Notes: generated from the sequence alone by a model not told the origin. Shown: positions 26,759-38,178, numbered from the stretch's first letter. The stretch is DNA of 64,000 bases from Pseudomonas leptonychotis (GCF_004920405.1 NZ_RFLV01000001.1:682001-746000), one strand, 5' to 3'. Program-made: numbers and translations.

Positions 26759-27820
26759 ATGATCCGCTCACCCCTCACGCTCGCCTTGCTCAGCTTGACG
26801 CTCGCCGCCTGTAGCCCGGCAGACCCGCAGCAGCAGGTCAGCCGCGCCATCACCGATGGCGTGCTGCTCCCCCTCTACAGCGCCTGGAATGAGGCCGACC
26901 GGCAACTGGCAGAGAGCAGCAAAGCCTTCTGTGCTGGCACGCAGAGCATTGCCGACGCACGCCTGGCTTTTGCCAGCGCACAAAGCACCTGGGCCGCCGT
27001 GCAGCCCGCCTTGCTCGGCCCACTGGCGGAAGGCAACCGCGCCTGGCAGATCCAGTTCTGGCCAGACAAAAAGAACCTGGTCGCGCGCCAGGTTGAGGCG
27101 CTGATCAACAGCAAGCCCGAACTGACTCCGGCCGACCTGGATAAATCTAGCGTGGTGGTGCAAGGCCTGACTGCCTATGAATACCTGCTATTCGACCCGG
27201 CGATTGACCTCAACAACGCCGAACAGAAAGCCCGCTACTGCCCAATGATCGTCGCCATCGGCGACCACCAACAGGTGCTTGCCGCTGATGTAATGAACAG
27301 CTGGCAGGGCGAGGACGGCATGGCCGCACAGCTGAAGCATTTCCCCAACACGCGCTACGCCGAAGCGGCGGAGGCGGTAGCAGAACTTCTACGCACTCAC
27401 GTCAGCGCCCTCGATGGGCTGAAAAAGAAACTGGGCACTCCATTGGGTCGCCAGACGAAGGGCCAGCCCCAGCCATTCCAAGCAGAGGCCTGGCGCAGCA
27501 AGGCCAGCCTGGCCAACCTCGCGGCCAGCTTGGCCAGCGCCGAGCGTATCTGGCTGGGAGCCGAACACGATGGCATCCAAGCCTTACTCAGCAGCGATCA
27601 AGACGAACTGAAGCAACGCATCAATGCCGCCTACAGCGATACCCGTCAGCGCTTGGCAGCCGCTCAGCGTCCACTCGGTGAACTGCTGACTGACGAAGCA
27701 GGCCGTAGCGAGCTAAACGCCTTGTACGACAGCCTGGGTGCCCTGCACCGCCTGCATGAGGTCGAGCTGGCGAGAGCTCTGGGTATTCAGCTGGGCTTCA
27801 ACGCCCATGATGGTGACTGA
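26759..27820 (+). CDS. Second imelysin family lipoprotein, variant motif
   Basis: Protein of 353 residues with a signal sequence and lipobox LAAC near residue 18. The C-terminal two thirds is the imelysin helical fold, with KKKLGTPLG and EHDGIQALL. The family GxHxxE position reads Gly136-Leu-Thr138-Ala-Tyr-Glu141, so the conserved histidine is replaced by threonine. It is flanked by the di-haem oxidoreductase and DUF1513 genes at very short distances, so it probably belongs to one periplasmic iron-handling complex. Confidence 0.87.
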   Translation: MIRSPLTLALLSLTLAACSPADPQQQVSRAITDGVLLPLYSAWNEADRQLAESSKAFCAGTQSIADARLAFASAQSTWAAVQPALLGPLAEGNRAWQIQFWPDKKNLVARQVEALINSKPELTPADLDKSSVVVQGLTAYEYLLFDPAIDLNNAEQKARYCPMIVAIGDHQQVLAADVMNSWQGEDGMAAQLKHFPNTRYAEAAEAVAELLRTHVSALDGLKKKLGTPLGRQTKGQPQPFQAEAWRSKASLANLAASLASAERIWLGAEHDGIQALLSSDQDELKQRINAAYSDTRQRLAAAQRPLGELLTDEAGRSELNALYDSLGALHRLHEVELARALGIQLGFNAHDGD

Positions 27821-27823
27821 TTA

Positions 27824-28918
27824 ATGAACCGCCGCGCCTTCCTCGGCCTGGGCACCGCCGCCCTCGCCGCCAGCGCCTTCGGAGGCTGGACACTCACGCA
27901 CAACGGCCCCCGGCCGCTGCTCTTATCGGCGCGCAATGATGCAGCGGGCCGGCATTTTGCGGTGGGCTATCGGCTCGATGGCAGCCAGGTATTTGCCACC
28001 CCCGTCAGCGAGCGCTGCCACGATGTCATCGCCCATCCGTTTCTACCGATGGCGCTGTTTGTCGGACGCCGCCCCAGCACCCAAAGCTACCTGATCGACA
28101 CCCGCGACGGTCGCTTGCTGCAGACCCTGAACTCGCCGACGCAGCGGCACTTCTATGGCCACGCGGTGTTCCACAAGAGTGGCGAATGGTTGTACGCCAC
28201 AGAAAACGACACCTCCGACCCCGGCCGCGGCGTACTCGGCGTCTATCGCCTGCAAGGTGAGCAGTTAATGCGCAGCAGCGAACTGTCGACCCACGGCATC
28301 GGCCCGCACCAGCTGCTCTGGCTGCCCGACGGTGAAACCCTGGTCGTGGCCAATGGCGGTATTCGTACCGAAGCCGACAGCCGGGTGGAAATGAACCTCG
28401 ACGCGATGGCGTCCAGCCTGGTGCTGATGCGCCGTGATGGCAGCCTGATCAGCAAGGAGCAGCTGCCGGAGCGCATGAACAGCGTGCGCCATATGGCCGT
28501 AGCCAGCGATGGCAGCGTCGTCACCGGCCAGCAATACATGGGCGATACCAGCGACGCAGTGCCGTTACTGGCCATCAAGCGCCCCGGTCAATCTTTTCAA
28601 CACTTCCCGGTGGCCGATGCACAGCGCCAGTTGATGAGCCAGTACACCGCCAGCGTGGCCATTCACAGCGACCTGCGCCTGCTGGCCCTGACCGCACCGC
28701 GCGGCAACAGGGTGTTTATCTGGGACCTGGACAGCGCCGAACTGCGTCTGGATGCGCCCCTGACTGACTGCGCCGGGGTGGGCGCGGTGGCCGACGGCTT
28801 TGTCGTCAGCAGCGGCGTCGGCCGTTGCCGTCTATACGACTGCCGCAGCGCTCAGATCAGCAGCCAACCCCTGCAATTGCCTGCGGGCCTGTGGGACAAC
28901 CACCTGCGCCTGGCCTAA
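27824..28918 (+). CDS. DUF1513 beta-propeller-like periplasmic protein
   Basis: Protein of 364 residues with a twin-arginine-like signal (MNRRAFLGLGTAALAAS). The body has repeated beta strands such as GEWLYATEND, GIGPHQLLWLPDG and GDTLVVANGG-like segments, typical of DUF1513, a predicted beta-propeller. DUF1513 genes normally sit with imelysin and di-haem oxidoreductase genes, as here, three bases after the imelysin stop. Its exact part in iron uptake is not known. Confidence 0.86.
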   Translation: MNRRAFLGLGTAALAASAFGGWTLTHNGPRPLLLSARNDAAGRHFAVGYRLDGSQVFATPVSERCHDVIAHPFLPMALFVGRRPSTQSYLIDTRDGRLLQTLNSPTQRHFYGHAVFHKSGEWLYATENDTSDPGRGVLGVYRLQGEQLMRSSELSTHGIGPHQLLWLPDGETLVVANGGIRTEADSRVEMNLDAMASSLVLMRRDGSLISKEQLPERMNSVRHMAVASDGSVVTGQQYMGDTSDAVPLLAIKRPGQSFQHFPVADAQRQLMSQYTASVAIHSDLRLLALTAPRGNRVFIWDLDSAELRLDAPLTDCAGVGAVADGFVVSSGVGRCRLYDCRSAQISSQPLQLPAGLWDNHLRLA

Positions 28919-29109
28919 ACGCCCGCCTCTGAATATGTAATACGCCTGCGGCACGCTAAAGAACGCTGCCGCAGAGCCGATCTATACTCTTAGCTAGCCG
29001 TTGCTTCCAGGCAACCCGGCACAACCGATACCAGTCGATAGGGAACTTCGCAGTTAGGGCGCGTTTGGCGTCACTGGCATCCCGCCTTCCATACCCAGGG
29101 GTATCACCC

Positions 29110-30734
29110 ATGTTTCTGCAAAAATCCTTGCGCGCGCAAATCCTCGCCTTACTCGGCGGCAGCCTGGCGCTGATATTGGTTACAGCCCTGATCTGCTTTA
29201 GCTTCCTGTCTAAAGGCATGCAGGACTACCGCGGGTTACTCGAAGGTCCATTGGAGGAGTCGACCTTGATCGACGTCGCCAACCTGAACTTCAAAACCCA
29301 GGTCCAGGAATGGAAGAACGTACTGCTGCGCGGCAGCGACAAAGCTCAATTAGATAAATACTGGGGCCAGTTTGAGCAACAAGAACGCGAGGTTCAGGAC
29401 ACCCTGAGCAAGCTCGGCTTACTGGCCAGCAATGACCCCGTACTCAAACGCAAAATTGATGCTTTACGCAGCGAGCACCAGAACCTAGGCGGCAAATACC
29501 GCGCAGGCCGTGATGCCTTTATCGCCGCCGGTGCAGACGCTAAAGTCGGCGACAAAGCCGTATCAGGCATCGACCGCAACGCGACCCAGCAAATGGATGA
29601 GCTGGCCGAAGAGCTACATAAAAAAGCATTGATCAAGCGAGCCTGATCAATGCGGCAGCCGATCGCACCATACTGCTCGGCACCCTGGGCATGCTCGGCG
29701 CCACCCTAATCATTGGCTTGTTCAGCCTGTGGCTAGTCAACCGCAGTCTTATCAACCCTATTCGCGAGCTGATCGAACATATCGCCTTGCTCAGCCAGGG
29801 CAATTTCGGCCAACACGTTGAATCAACACGCCAGGATGAACTCGGCAAGCTGGCCGCCGCGGCCAATATTCTGCGCGACTTTCTGGCCGACACCTTTACC
29901 CGTCTGAAGCGCAGCACCGCCGACCTCGACACCGCCAGTGGCGAACTCAACTCCATCGCCACGCTCATGGCTCAAGGCACTCGTGAGCAGTTTTCGCGCA
30001 CCGACCAGGTGGCCACGGCGATGCATGAAATGTCCGCCACCGCCCAGGAAGTGGCGCGCCACGCCGCTGAAGCTGCCAATGCCGCCGATGATGCCGACAG
30101 CGCAGCGCGCCAAGGTGAAACGGTGATGCAGGCGACGATCAAAACCATCACCGATATTCGCGGCGAGATCAGCAACACCTCTGACGTCATCCGCCGCCTG
30201 GAAAACGACACTGGCCGCATCGGCAAAGTACTGGAAGTGATTCGCGGCATTGCCGAGCAAACCAACCTGCTGGCACTTAACGCCGCCATTGAGGCTGCAA
30301 GGGCTGGCGAGCAGGGCCGCGGTTTTGCTGTAGTGGCTGACGAGGTGCGCACGCTGGCCCAGCGTACGGCCGAATCCACCGCAGAAATCCACCAAATCAT
30401 CGACACCGTGCAGACCGGTGCGGTGAATGCGGTGCGCGCCATCGAAAGCGGCCAGCAGCGCAGCGAAGAAGGCGTGACCCAGGTCACCGAGGCTGGGGCC
30501 ACGCTGCAACTGATTACCAGTGCAGTCGAGGCCATCCGCGACATGAATCGGCAGATCGCCACTGCCGCCGAAGAGCAGACCTCGGTCGCCGAAGACATTT
30601 CGCGCAACCTCACCGAGATCACCGCAATTGCCACGGCCAACCAAGAGAACGTGCAGCGCACCGAAACCGCCGGACAGAATTTGCATAACCTGTCCGGGCA
30701 ACTCAGCGAGGTGACTCAGCGCCTGAGTGCCTAA
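29110..30734 (+). pseudogene. Methyl-accepting chemotaxis protein with a -1 frameshift
   Basis: ATG at 29110 (AGGGG upstream) opens 178 codons: a membrane helix at about 12-34 and a short periplasmic helical domain, ending at a TGA at 29644. The rest continues in the -1 frame from about 29622 ([10 protein letters not shown]), through a second membrane helix, HAMP region and the conserved signalling tip [20 protein letters not shown]. The switch lies at a run of six A (29620-29625); a seventh A would restore one 541-residue reading frame. It could be a true mutation, an assembly error or recoding. No such gene is recalled at this position in P. aeruginosa. Confidence 0.82.
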
Positions 30735-30752
30735 ACGAACAATCAGCAATAA

Positions 30753-30778
30753 AAAATGCCAGCAAATGCTGGCATTTT
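30753..30778 (+). terminator. Terminator of the chemoreceptor gene
   Basis: AAAATGCCAGC-AAAT-GCTGGCATTTT hairpin with T tail, 20 bases after the stop. Confidence 0.85.
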
Positions 30779-30832
30779 CATTAAAACGCACTTGATCAAT
30801 CCGGCAAGTTTTGCACAACATTTTCGTGTAAA

Positions 30833-30847
30833 TGCGAATCTTTGACA
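30833..30847. promoter_or_regulatory. Fur-box-like site upstream of the RND operon
   Basis: TGCGAATCTTTGACA shares 10 of 14 core positions with the Fur site, and AAATGCGAATCTTT closely resembles the site at 23202. It is about 77 bases before the start at 30924. Confidence 0.4.
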
Positions 30848-30923
30848 GGCGTCTGCGCGAGGTCTAAGGTGCCCCTCTTGCCTATTCCCAGGCCCTCTAT
30901 TCGCACTGCCAAGGAACCGGAAT

Positions 30924-32054
30924 ATGTTGCTCCGCCGCATGCTAATCATGCTGGGCGTTGTGCTCGTCGTAGTACTCGCCCTCGCCGCCTATAAAGGCTT
31001 CACCATTTACCAACAAGTTCAGATGTTCTCGGCACCGCAGCCGGCCATCAGTGTGGACGCAGCAACGGCAACAGAGCAGCCCTGGCAGAGTCGTCTGCCG
31101 GCTATCGGCACCCTGAAAGCTTTTCAGGGTGTGGACCTGACCGTTGAGGTCGGCGGCACCGTGCAGCGAGTACTGTTCAGCTCAGGTGAGCAGGTGACCG
31201 TGCAGCAACCGCTGATCCAGATGGACAGCGATGTCGAGCAGGCCATCCTCGCCACAGCACAGGCAGAGTTGGGCTTAGCCCGTGTTGAATATGAGCGCGG
31301 CAGCAGCCTGGTCAAACGCCAAAGCATCTCGAAAAGCGAGTTTGATCGCCTGGCCGCTAACCTGCAAAAAGCCAACGCCAGCGTGGCGCAGTTGCAAGCG
31401 CAGCTGGCGAAGAAGCGCATTGTGGCGCCCTTTGCCGGCACCATCGGTATTCGCCAGGTGGATGTCGGTGACTACCTTGCTTCCGGCACCACCATTGCCA
31501 CCCTGCAGGACCTGAGCAAGCTCTTCGTCGATTTCTTCCTGCCGGAACAAGCGGTGCCCAAGCTGGCCATCGATGAGCGTGTGCGTTTCAGCGTGGCGGC
31601 GTACCCAAACGAAGTGTTCGAAGGCCAGATCGTCGCGATCAATCCCAAGGTCGAAGACACTACGCGTAACGTGCAAGTGCGCGCCATGCTGGTCAACCCC
31701 GAACACAAGCTGTTGCCCGGCATGTTCGCCAATCTGGAAGTACTATTGCCCGGTGAGCAGCAGGTGATTGTCCTACCCGAAGCGGCCATTACCTACACCC
31801 TGTATGGCAACTCGGTGTACGTCATCAGCGAGAAGAAAAACGAAGACGGCCAGGTGATCAAAGACGACAAGGGCCAGGCCGAACTGATGGTCAAGCGTCG
31901 CTTCGTCGAAACCGGCGAACGCCGTGCAGGCCAGGTGGTGATTAGCAAAGGGCTGCAAGCCGGCGAACAGGTGGTCAGCGCCGGCCAACTGAAGCTCGAT
32001 GACGACGCCCACGTCAGCATCGCCAACGCGCAGGTCAAGCCAAGCACCGACTAA
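30924..32054 (+). CDS. RND efflux periplasmic adaptor (MexV-like)
   Basis: Membrane-fusion protein of 376 residues with an N-terminal membrane helix or uncleaved signal (residues about 5-25), a lipoyl/hairpin region around residues 60-170 (GTVQRVLFSSGEQV, RIVAPFAGTIGIRQVDVGDY) and beta-barrel domains after. It links the inner-membrane RND pump to an outer-membrane channel. AAGGAACC precedes the ATG. It is followed 27 bases later by the pump gene. From memory the same position in P. aeruginosa holds mexVW; no outer-membrane channel gene is present here. Confidence 0.88.
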   Translation: MLLRRMLIMLGVVLVVVLALAAYKGFTIYQQVQMFSAPQPAISVDAATATEQPWQSRLPAIGTLKAFQGVDLTVEVGGTVQRVLFSSGEQVTVQQPLIQMDSDVEQAILATAQAELGLARVEYERGSSLVKRQSISKSEFDRLAANLQKANASVAQLQAQLAKKRIVAPFAGTIGIRQVDVGDYLASGTTIATLQDLSKLFVDFFLPEQAVPKLAIDERVRFSVAAYPNEVFEGQIVAINPKVEDTTRNVQVRAMLVNPEHKLLPGMFANLEVLLPGEQQVIVLPEAAITYTLYGNSVYVISEKKNEDGQVIKDDKGQAELMVKRRFVETGERRAGQVVISKGLQAGEQVVSAGQLKLDDDAHVSIANAQVKPSTD

Positions 32055-32081
32055 TCGGCCCTTGGCGTAAGGAACTTATTT

Positions 32082-35000
32082 ATGGCTTTTACTGATCCGT
32101 TTATCCGTCGCCCGGTATTGGCGACGGTGGTCAGTCTGTTGATCATCCTGCTTGGCTTCCAGGCATTCAGCAAACTGACCATCCGCCAGTACCCACAGAT
32201 GGAAAATGCCCTGATCACGGTGACCACCGCTTACCCCGGGGCCAATGCCGAGACCATCCAGGGTTACATCACCCAGCCGCTGCAGCAGAGCCTGGCCAGT
32301 GCCGATGGCATCGATTACATGACGTCGGTGAGCCGACAGAATGTGTCAATCATCTCGATCTATGCGCGCATCGGCGCCAATAGCGACCGCTTATTCACCG
32401 AACTGCTGGCCAAAGCCAACGAGGTGAAAAACCAACTACCGCAGGACGCCGAAGACCCGGTACTGAGCAAGGAAGCGGCTGACTCCACGGCGCTGATGTA
32501 CATCAGCTTCTACAGCGACGAGCTGTCCAACCCGCAGATCACCGACTACCTGTCACGGGTGATCCAGCCCAAGCTGGCTACCTTGCCCGGCATGGCCGAG
32601 GCCGAAATCCTTGGTAACCAGGTGTTCGCCATGCGCCTGTGGCTCGACCCGGTGAAAATGGCCGCTTATGGCGTTACGGCTAACGACGTCAATACAGCGG
32701 TGCGTAAATACAACTTCCTATCCGCCGCCGGCGAGGTGAAAGGTCAGTATGTAGTTACCAGCATCAATGCCGAAACCGACCTGAAGTCGGCCGAGGCCTT
32801 TGCCGCCATTCCACTGAAGACCGTGGGCGACAGCCGTGTGCTGATCCGCGATGTGGCGCGGGTGGAAATGGGCGCAGAAAGCTATGACTCGATCAGCTCC
32901 TTCGATGGCACCCCGTCGGTGTACATCGCCATTAAGGGCACGCCAGGGGCTAACCCACTGGATGTGATCAAGGAAGTGCGCAAGGTCATGCCCGACCTGG
33001 ATGCTCAGCTGCCGCCTAACCTGAAGGTCTCGATCGCCTACGACGCCACGCTGTTTATTCAGGCCTCGATTGATGAGGTGGTGAAAACCCTGTTCGAAGC
33101 CGTGTTGATCGTCATCGTGGTGGTGTTCCTGTTCCTCGGTGCTTTCCGCTCAGTGCTGATCCCGGTGATCACCATCCCGCTGTCGATGATCGGCGTGCTG
33201 TTCTTTATGCAGCTGATGGGGTACTCGATCAACCTGCTGACCCTACTGGCCATGGTGTTGGCCATCGGCCTGGTGGTGGACGACGCCATCGTAGTGGTGG
33301 AGAACATCCACCGGCATATCGAGGAAGGCAAAACGCCGTTCGACGCGGCCATCGAGGGCGCCCGCGAAATCGCCGTGCCGGTGGTCTCGATGACCATCAC
33401 CCTGGCCGCGGTGTACGCGCCTATCGGCTTCCTCGAAGGCCTTACGGGGGCTCTGTTCAAAGAGTTTGCCCTGACCCTGGCCGGCGCCGTGATCATCTCC
33501 GGCATCGTCGCCCTGACGCTGTCGCCGATGATGTGCGCCAAGCTGCTGCGCCACGAAGAAAATCCGTCGGGCTTGGCACACAAGCTCGACCAGATCTTCG
33601 ACGGTCTTAAACAGCGCTATCAACGCGCCCTGCACGGAACCCTGGAGACCCGTCCGGTGGTGCTGGTGTTCGCAGTGATCGTCATGTGCTTGATTCCGGT
33701 GCTGCTCAACTTCACCAAAAGCGAACTGGCACCGGAAGAAGATCAGGGCATCATCTTCATGATTGCCAATGCGCCGCAGCCCACCAACCTTGAATACCTG
33801 AACAAGTACACCGATGAATTCGTGGAGATATTCAAGGAGTTCCCCGAGTACTACTCCTCGTTCCAGATCAACGGTTTCAACGGCGTGCAGTCGGGTATCG
33901 GCGGTTTTCTAATGACGCCGTGGAACGAGCGCGAGCGCACCCAGATGGAAATTCTGCCGGAGGTGCAAGGCCGCCTGTCGCAGATCGCCGGCCTGCAAAT
34001 CTTCGGCTTCAACCTGCCGTCCCTGCCAGGTACCGGTGATGGCCTGCCGTTTCAGTTCGTGATCAACACACCCAACGACTATCAGTCACTGTTGCAGGTG
34101 GCCGAGAAGGTCAAAAAGCGCGCGGTGGAGTCCGGCAAATTCGCCTTCCTCGACGTTGATTTGGCTTTCGACAAACCGGAAGTGGTGGTGGAAATCGACC
34201 GCGAGAAAGCCGCACAGATGGGCGTGTCTATGGAAGATCTCGGCCTGACCCTCGCCAGCCTGCTCGGTGAAGGTGAGATCAACCGCTTCACCATCGAAGG
34301 GCGCAGCTACAAGGTGATTGCCCAGGTCGAGCGCGCTTACCGCGACAACCCGCAATGGCTCAGCAGCTACTACGTGAAGAGCGACAGCGGCGCGATGCTG
34401 GCCCTTTCGACCTTGGTCAAGGTCAGCGATCGCGCGCGCCCGACCCAGCTCAACCAGTTCCAGCAGCTCAACTCGGCGATCATTCAGGGCGTACCGATCG
34501 TCAGCATGGGTGAGGCCATCGACACCGTTACGCAGATCATGCAGGAGGAGGCCCCGGCGGGTTACGCCTACGACTTCGCCGGAGCCTCGCGCCAGCTGGT
34601 GCAAGAAGGCAGCGCGCTCTACGTGACCTTCGGCCTGGCGTTGGCGCTGATCTTCCTGGTGCTGGCGGCGCAGTTCGAAAGCTTCCGCGACCCGCTGGTG
34701 ATCATGGTCACGGTGCCGCTATCAATCTGCGGTGCGCTGATCCCACTGTTCTTAGGCCTGTCGAGCATGAACATCTACACCCAGGTGGGCCTGGTGACGC
34801 TGATTGGCCTGATCACCAAGCACGGCATCCTGATCGTCGAGTTCGCCAACCAGCTGCGCCGCGAGAAAGGTTTGTCGCGACGTGAGGCGGTCGAAGAGGC
34901 GGCGGCAATTCGCTTGCGCCCGGTATTGATGACCACCGCGGCGATGGTGTTTGGCATGGTGCCACTGATCCTGGCAACCGGCGCGGGCGCGGTGAGCCGC

Positions 35001-35132
35001 TTCGACATCGGCCTGGTAATCGCCACCGGTATGTCGATTGGTACGCTGTTTACCCTGTTCGTGCTGCCCTGCGTGTACAGCGTGCTGGCCCAACCCGATG
35101 CGCCACCTAAACCTACGTCAACGCACGGCTGA
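32082..35132 (+). CDS. RND multidrug efflux transporter (MexW-like)
   Basis: Inner-membrane proton-driven pump of 1016 residues, the standard length for HAE1-type RND transporters. It begins MAFTDPFIRRPVLATVV; the proton-relay aspartate pair is in LVVDDAIVVVENIHR in the fourth membrane helix, and the C-terminal half repeats the fold, with TKHGILIVEFANQLR. It forms an operon with the adaptor gene and ends with a strong terminator. Substrates cannot be told from sequence. Confidence 0.93.
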   Translation: MAFTDPFIRRPVLATVVSLLIILLGFQAFSKLTIRQYPQMENALITVTTAYPGANAETIQGYITQPLQQSLASADGIDYMTSVSRQNVSIISIYARIGANSDRLFTELLAKANEVKNQLPQDAEDPVLSKEAADSTALMYISFYSDELSNPQITDYLSRVIQPKLATLPGMAEAEILGNQVFAMRLWLDPVKMAAYGVTANDVNTAVRKYNFLSAAGEVKGQYVVTSINAETDLKSAEAFAAIPLKTVGDSRVLIRDVARVEMGAESYDSISSFDGTPSVYIAIKGTPGANPLDVIKEVRKVMPDLDAQLPPNLKVSIAYDATLFIQASIDEVVKTLFEAVLIVIVVVFLFLGAFRSVLIPVITIPLSMIGVLFFMQLMGYSINLLTLLAMVLAIGLVVDDAIVVVENIHRHIEEGKTPFDAAIEGAREIAVPVVSMTITLAAVYAPIGFLEGLTGALFKEFALTLAGAVIISGIVALTLSPMMCAKLLRHEENPSGLAHKLDQIFDGLKQRYQRALHGTLETRPVVLVFAVIVMCLIPVLLNFTKSELAPEEDQGIIFMIANAPQPTNLEYLNKYTDEFVEIFKEFPEYYSSFQINGFNGVQSGIGGFLMTPWNERERTQMEILPEVQGRLSQIAGLQIFGFNLPSLPGTGDGLPFQFVINTPNDYQSLLQVAEKVKKRAVESGKFAFLDVDLAFDKPEVVVEIDREKAAQMGVSMEDLGLTLASLLGEGEINRFTIEGRSYKVIAQVERAYRDNPQWLSSYYVKSDSGAMLALSTLVKVSDRARPTQLNQFQQLNSAIIQGVPIVSMGEAIDTVTQIMQEEAPAGYAYDFAGASRQLVQEGSALYVTFGLALALIFLVLAAQFESFRDPLVIMVTVPLSICGALIPLFLGLSSMNIYTQVGLVTLIGLITKHGILIVEFANQLRREKGLSRREAVEEAAAIRLRPVLMTTAAMVFGMVPLILATGAGAVSRFDIGLVIATGMSIGTLFTLFVLPCVYSVLAQPDAPPKPTSTHG

Positions 35133-35164
35133 GCCCAAGAGTAATGACCACGGATGGTCAGCCA

Positions 35165-35195
35165 CAAAAAAGCCCTGCATAGCAGGGCTTTTTTT
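35165..35195 (+). terminator. Terminator of the RND operon
   Basis: AAAAAAGCCCTGC and GCAGGGCTTTTTTT stem with T tail, also usable by the minus-strand gene that ends at 35222. Confidence 0.9.
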
Positions 35196-35221
35196 CAGAT
35201 ATTTAGTGCCAGATAACAGGG

Positions 35222-35449
35222 TTAACCTTGCGCACCCGTCCCCTGAGACAGGCTGAACATCAGCAATAGCAGGTCTTGATCCGGACGCAACGCCTCGGTC
35301 GTTCGAGCCTGGGGTGGCAAAGGGCAATAACCCAGCTGCTCGTTCAGGGTGATGACTTGGGGGCTGGCTTCCTGCCAGGCCGCCGCCGCGAGCGAGGCCA
35401 CGCTGAGCGCGGTCACTAAGAATAAACCTCGTGCGATTTCTAGCTTCAT
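35222..35449 (-). CDS. Small secreted protein of unknown function
   Basis: Protein of 75 residues with a clear signal peptide (about residues 1-23, ending SLAAAA) and a mature part of about 50 residues with one cysteine. ATG at 35449 has AGAGG eight bases upstream; a GTG just before it is a less likely start. No known family is recognised. It is convergent with the RND operon. Confidence 0.6.
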   Translation of the reverse strand: MKLEIARGLFLVTALSVASLAAAAWQEASPQVITLNEQLGYCPLPPQARTTEALRPDQDLLLLMFSLSQGTGAQG

Positions 35450-35960
35450 CACTGCAACCTCTTGATAGCGCTGCCAAACGCTGTTTCTAAACCTAGATCA
35501 TTGATAACCGTAGCGCCGCGCTTTGCGACCAACGGTCGTTACTGCCGAGCCTGTCGGCACTACACCTGATCATCCTGATCCACAAACAAGCCATTTAGCA
35601 GGCAAGCCTTCGAACCGCCGTTTGGCCAATGGTTCAACCGTTGGTCAAACCAAAGGCTGGGCCGCATTAATACGCGCGCAGGTAACAGCTTGTGGGTCAC
35701 TTAATTGCCCATTCGCATCAGAGCGGTGCGCCCTATGACCCATGCATCTAAAACAGCGGTGGCCGACCAATACCGACAAAACTTTTCTAACCGCACGGCA
35801 AAGTCGCGCGGTAGAGCACATCCAAGTGAGGTCATAACAAGAAGCGCTTATGCAGATCATCCGCACAAGGCTGATTGACAGGCTCCAGTCCGGGAGCAGG
35901 CATTACCCAAAGCAATTGGCGTACCGCTTTGCCGCGCTGGACTGTTATAGCCGATAAAAA
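35450..35960. other. Gene-free region before the groEL terminator
   Basis: About 510 bases with no open frame having a credible ribosome site and codon use. It contains an imperfect inverted repeat at 35621-35648, a small hairpin TGCCGA-GCCTG-TCGGCA at 35543-35559, and a nested structure at 35886-35944 (outer CAGTCC/GGACTG, inner CAAAGC/GCTTTG) directly before the groEL terminator. The latter may be a small RNA on the plus strand. Confidence 0.5.
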
Positions 35961-35961
35961 T

Positions 35962-35990
35962 GAAAACCCCGTGACAGGCACGGGGTTTTC
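35962..35990. terminator. groEL terminator
   Basis: GAAAACCCCGTG and CACGGGGTTTTC form a hairpin with A and T runs on both sides, 51 bases past the groEL stop; bidirectional. Confidence 0.88.
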
Positions 35991-36040
35991 TTTACTGCTT
36001 ACAAGCCGCCTGGCGGCGGCCTGCTAGGGGCCGGGCTGGC

Positions 36041-37696
<1,656 letters not shown>

Positions 37697-37743
37697 TTAA
37701 TGCGTTCAAATAGAGCGGAATTCGTAGCGACGAGGCGCTGCAA

Positions 37744-38037
37744 TCAGCCTTCGATAACGGCGAGAATTTCGTTCTCAGCCATTACCAGCAGGTCTTCGCC
37801 GTCAACTTTGACGGTGTTGCTGCCCGAGTACGGGCCAAATACCACTTTGTCACCAACCTTGACGGCCAGCGCACGAACTTCACCGTTGTCCAGCACGCGG
37901 CCGGTGCCGACAGCGAGGATCTCACCGCTGTTGGCTTTTTCAGCAGCGGAACCTGGCAGCACAATGCCACCGGCGGTTTTCTTTTCTTCTTCGCTGCGAC
38001 GGATTACGACGCGGTCATGCAGAGGACGAAGCTTCAT
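37744..38037 (-). CDS. groES: Co-chaperonin GroES
   Basis: Protein of 97 residues forming the heptameric lid of GroEL. It begins [14 protein letters not shown] and carries the mobile-loop segment [14 protein letters not shown] and the C-terminal [16 protein letters not shown]. First gene of the groESL operon, starting 162 bases downstream of a heat-shock-type promoter. Confidence 0.98.
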   Translation of the reverse strand: MKLRPLHDRVVIRRSEEEKKTAGGIVLPGSAAEKANSGEILAVGTGRVLDNGEVRALAVKVGDKVVFGPYSGSNTVKVDGEDLLVMAENEILAVIEG

Positions 38038-38178
38038 GGTCGATCTCTCCCAATAGTTTATTTTCGACCGGTGTGTTCACCGGCGGGTTAGCAAAATCCG
38101 GCGAGGCCGGGAGCGCTGCGCCAGGCGCAACGCTGAAGTCTGATTTGTCTAAACGACAAAAACCTTGCGGTGACCGCT

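Noticed and set aside
35523..35866. Two short frames (71 and 73 codons) on opposite strands before groEL
   Set aside because: No ribosome site, no domain, and implausible composition; region better described as non-coding.
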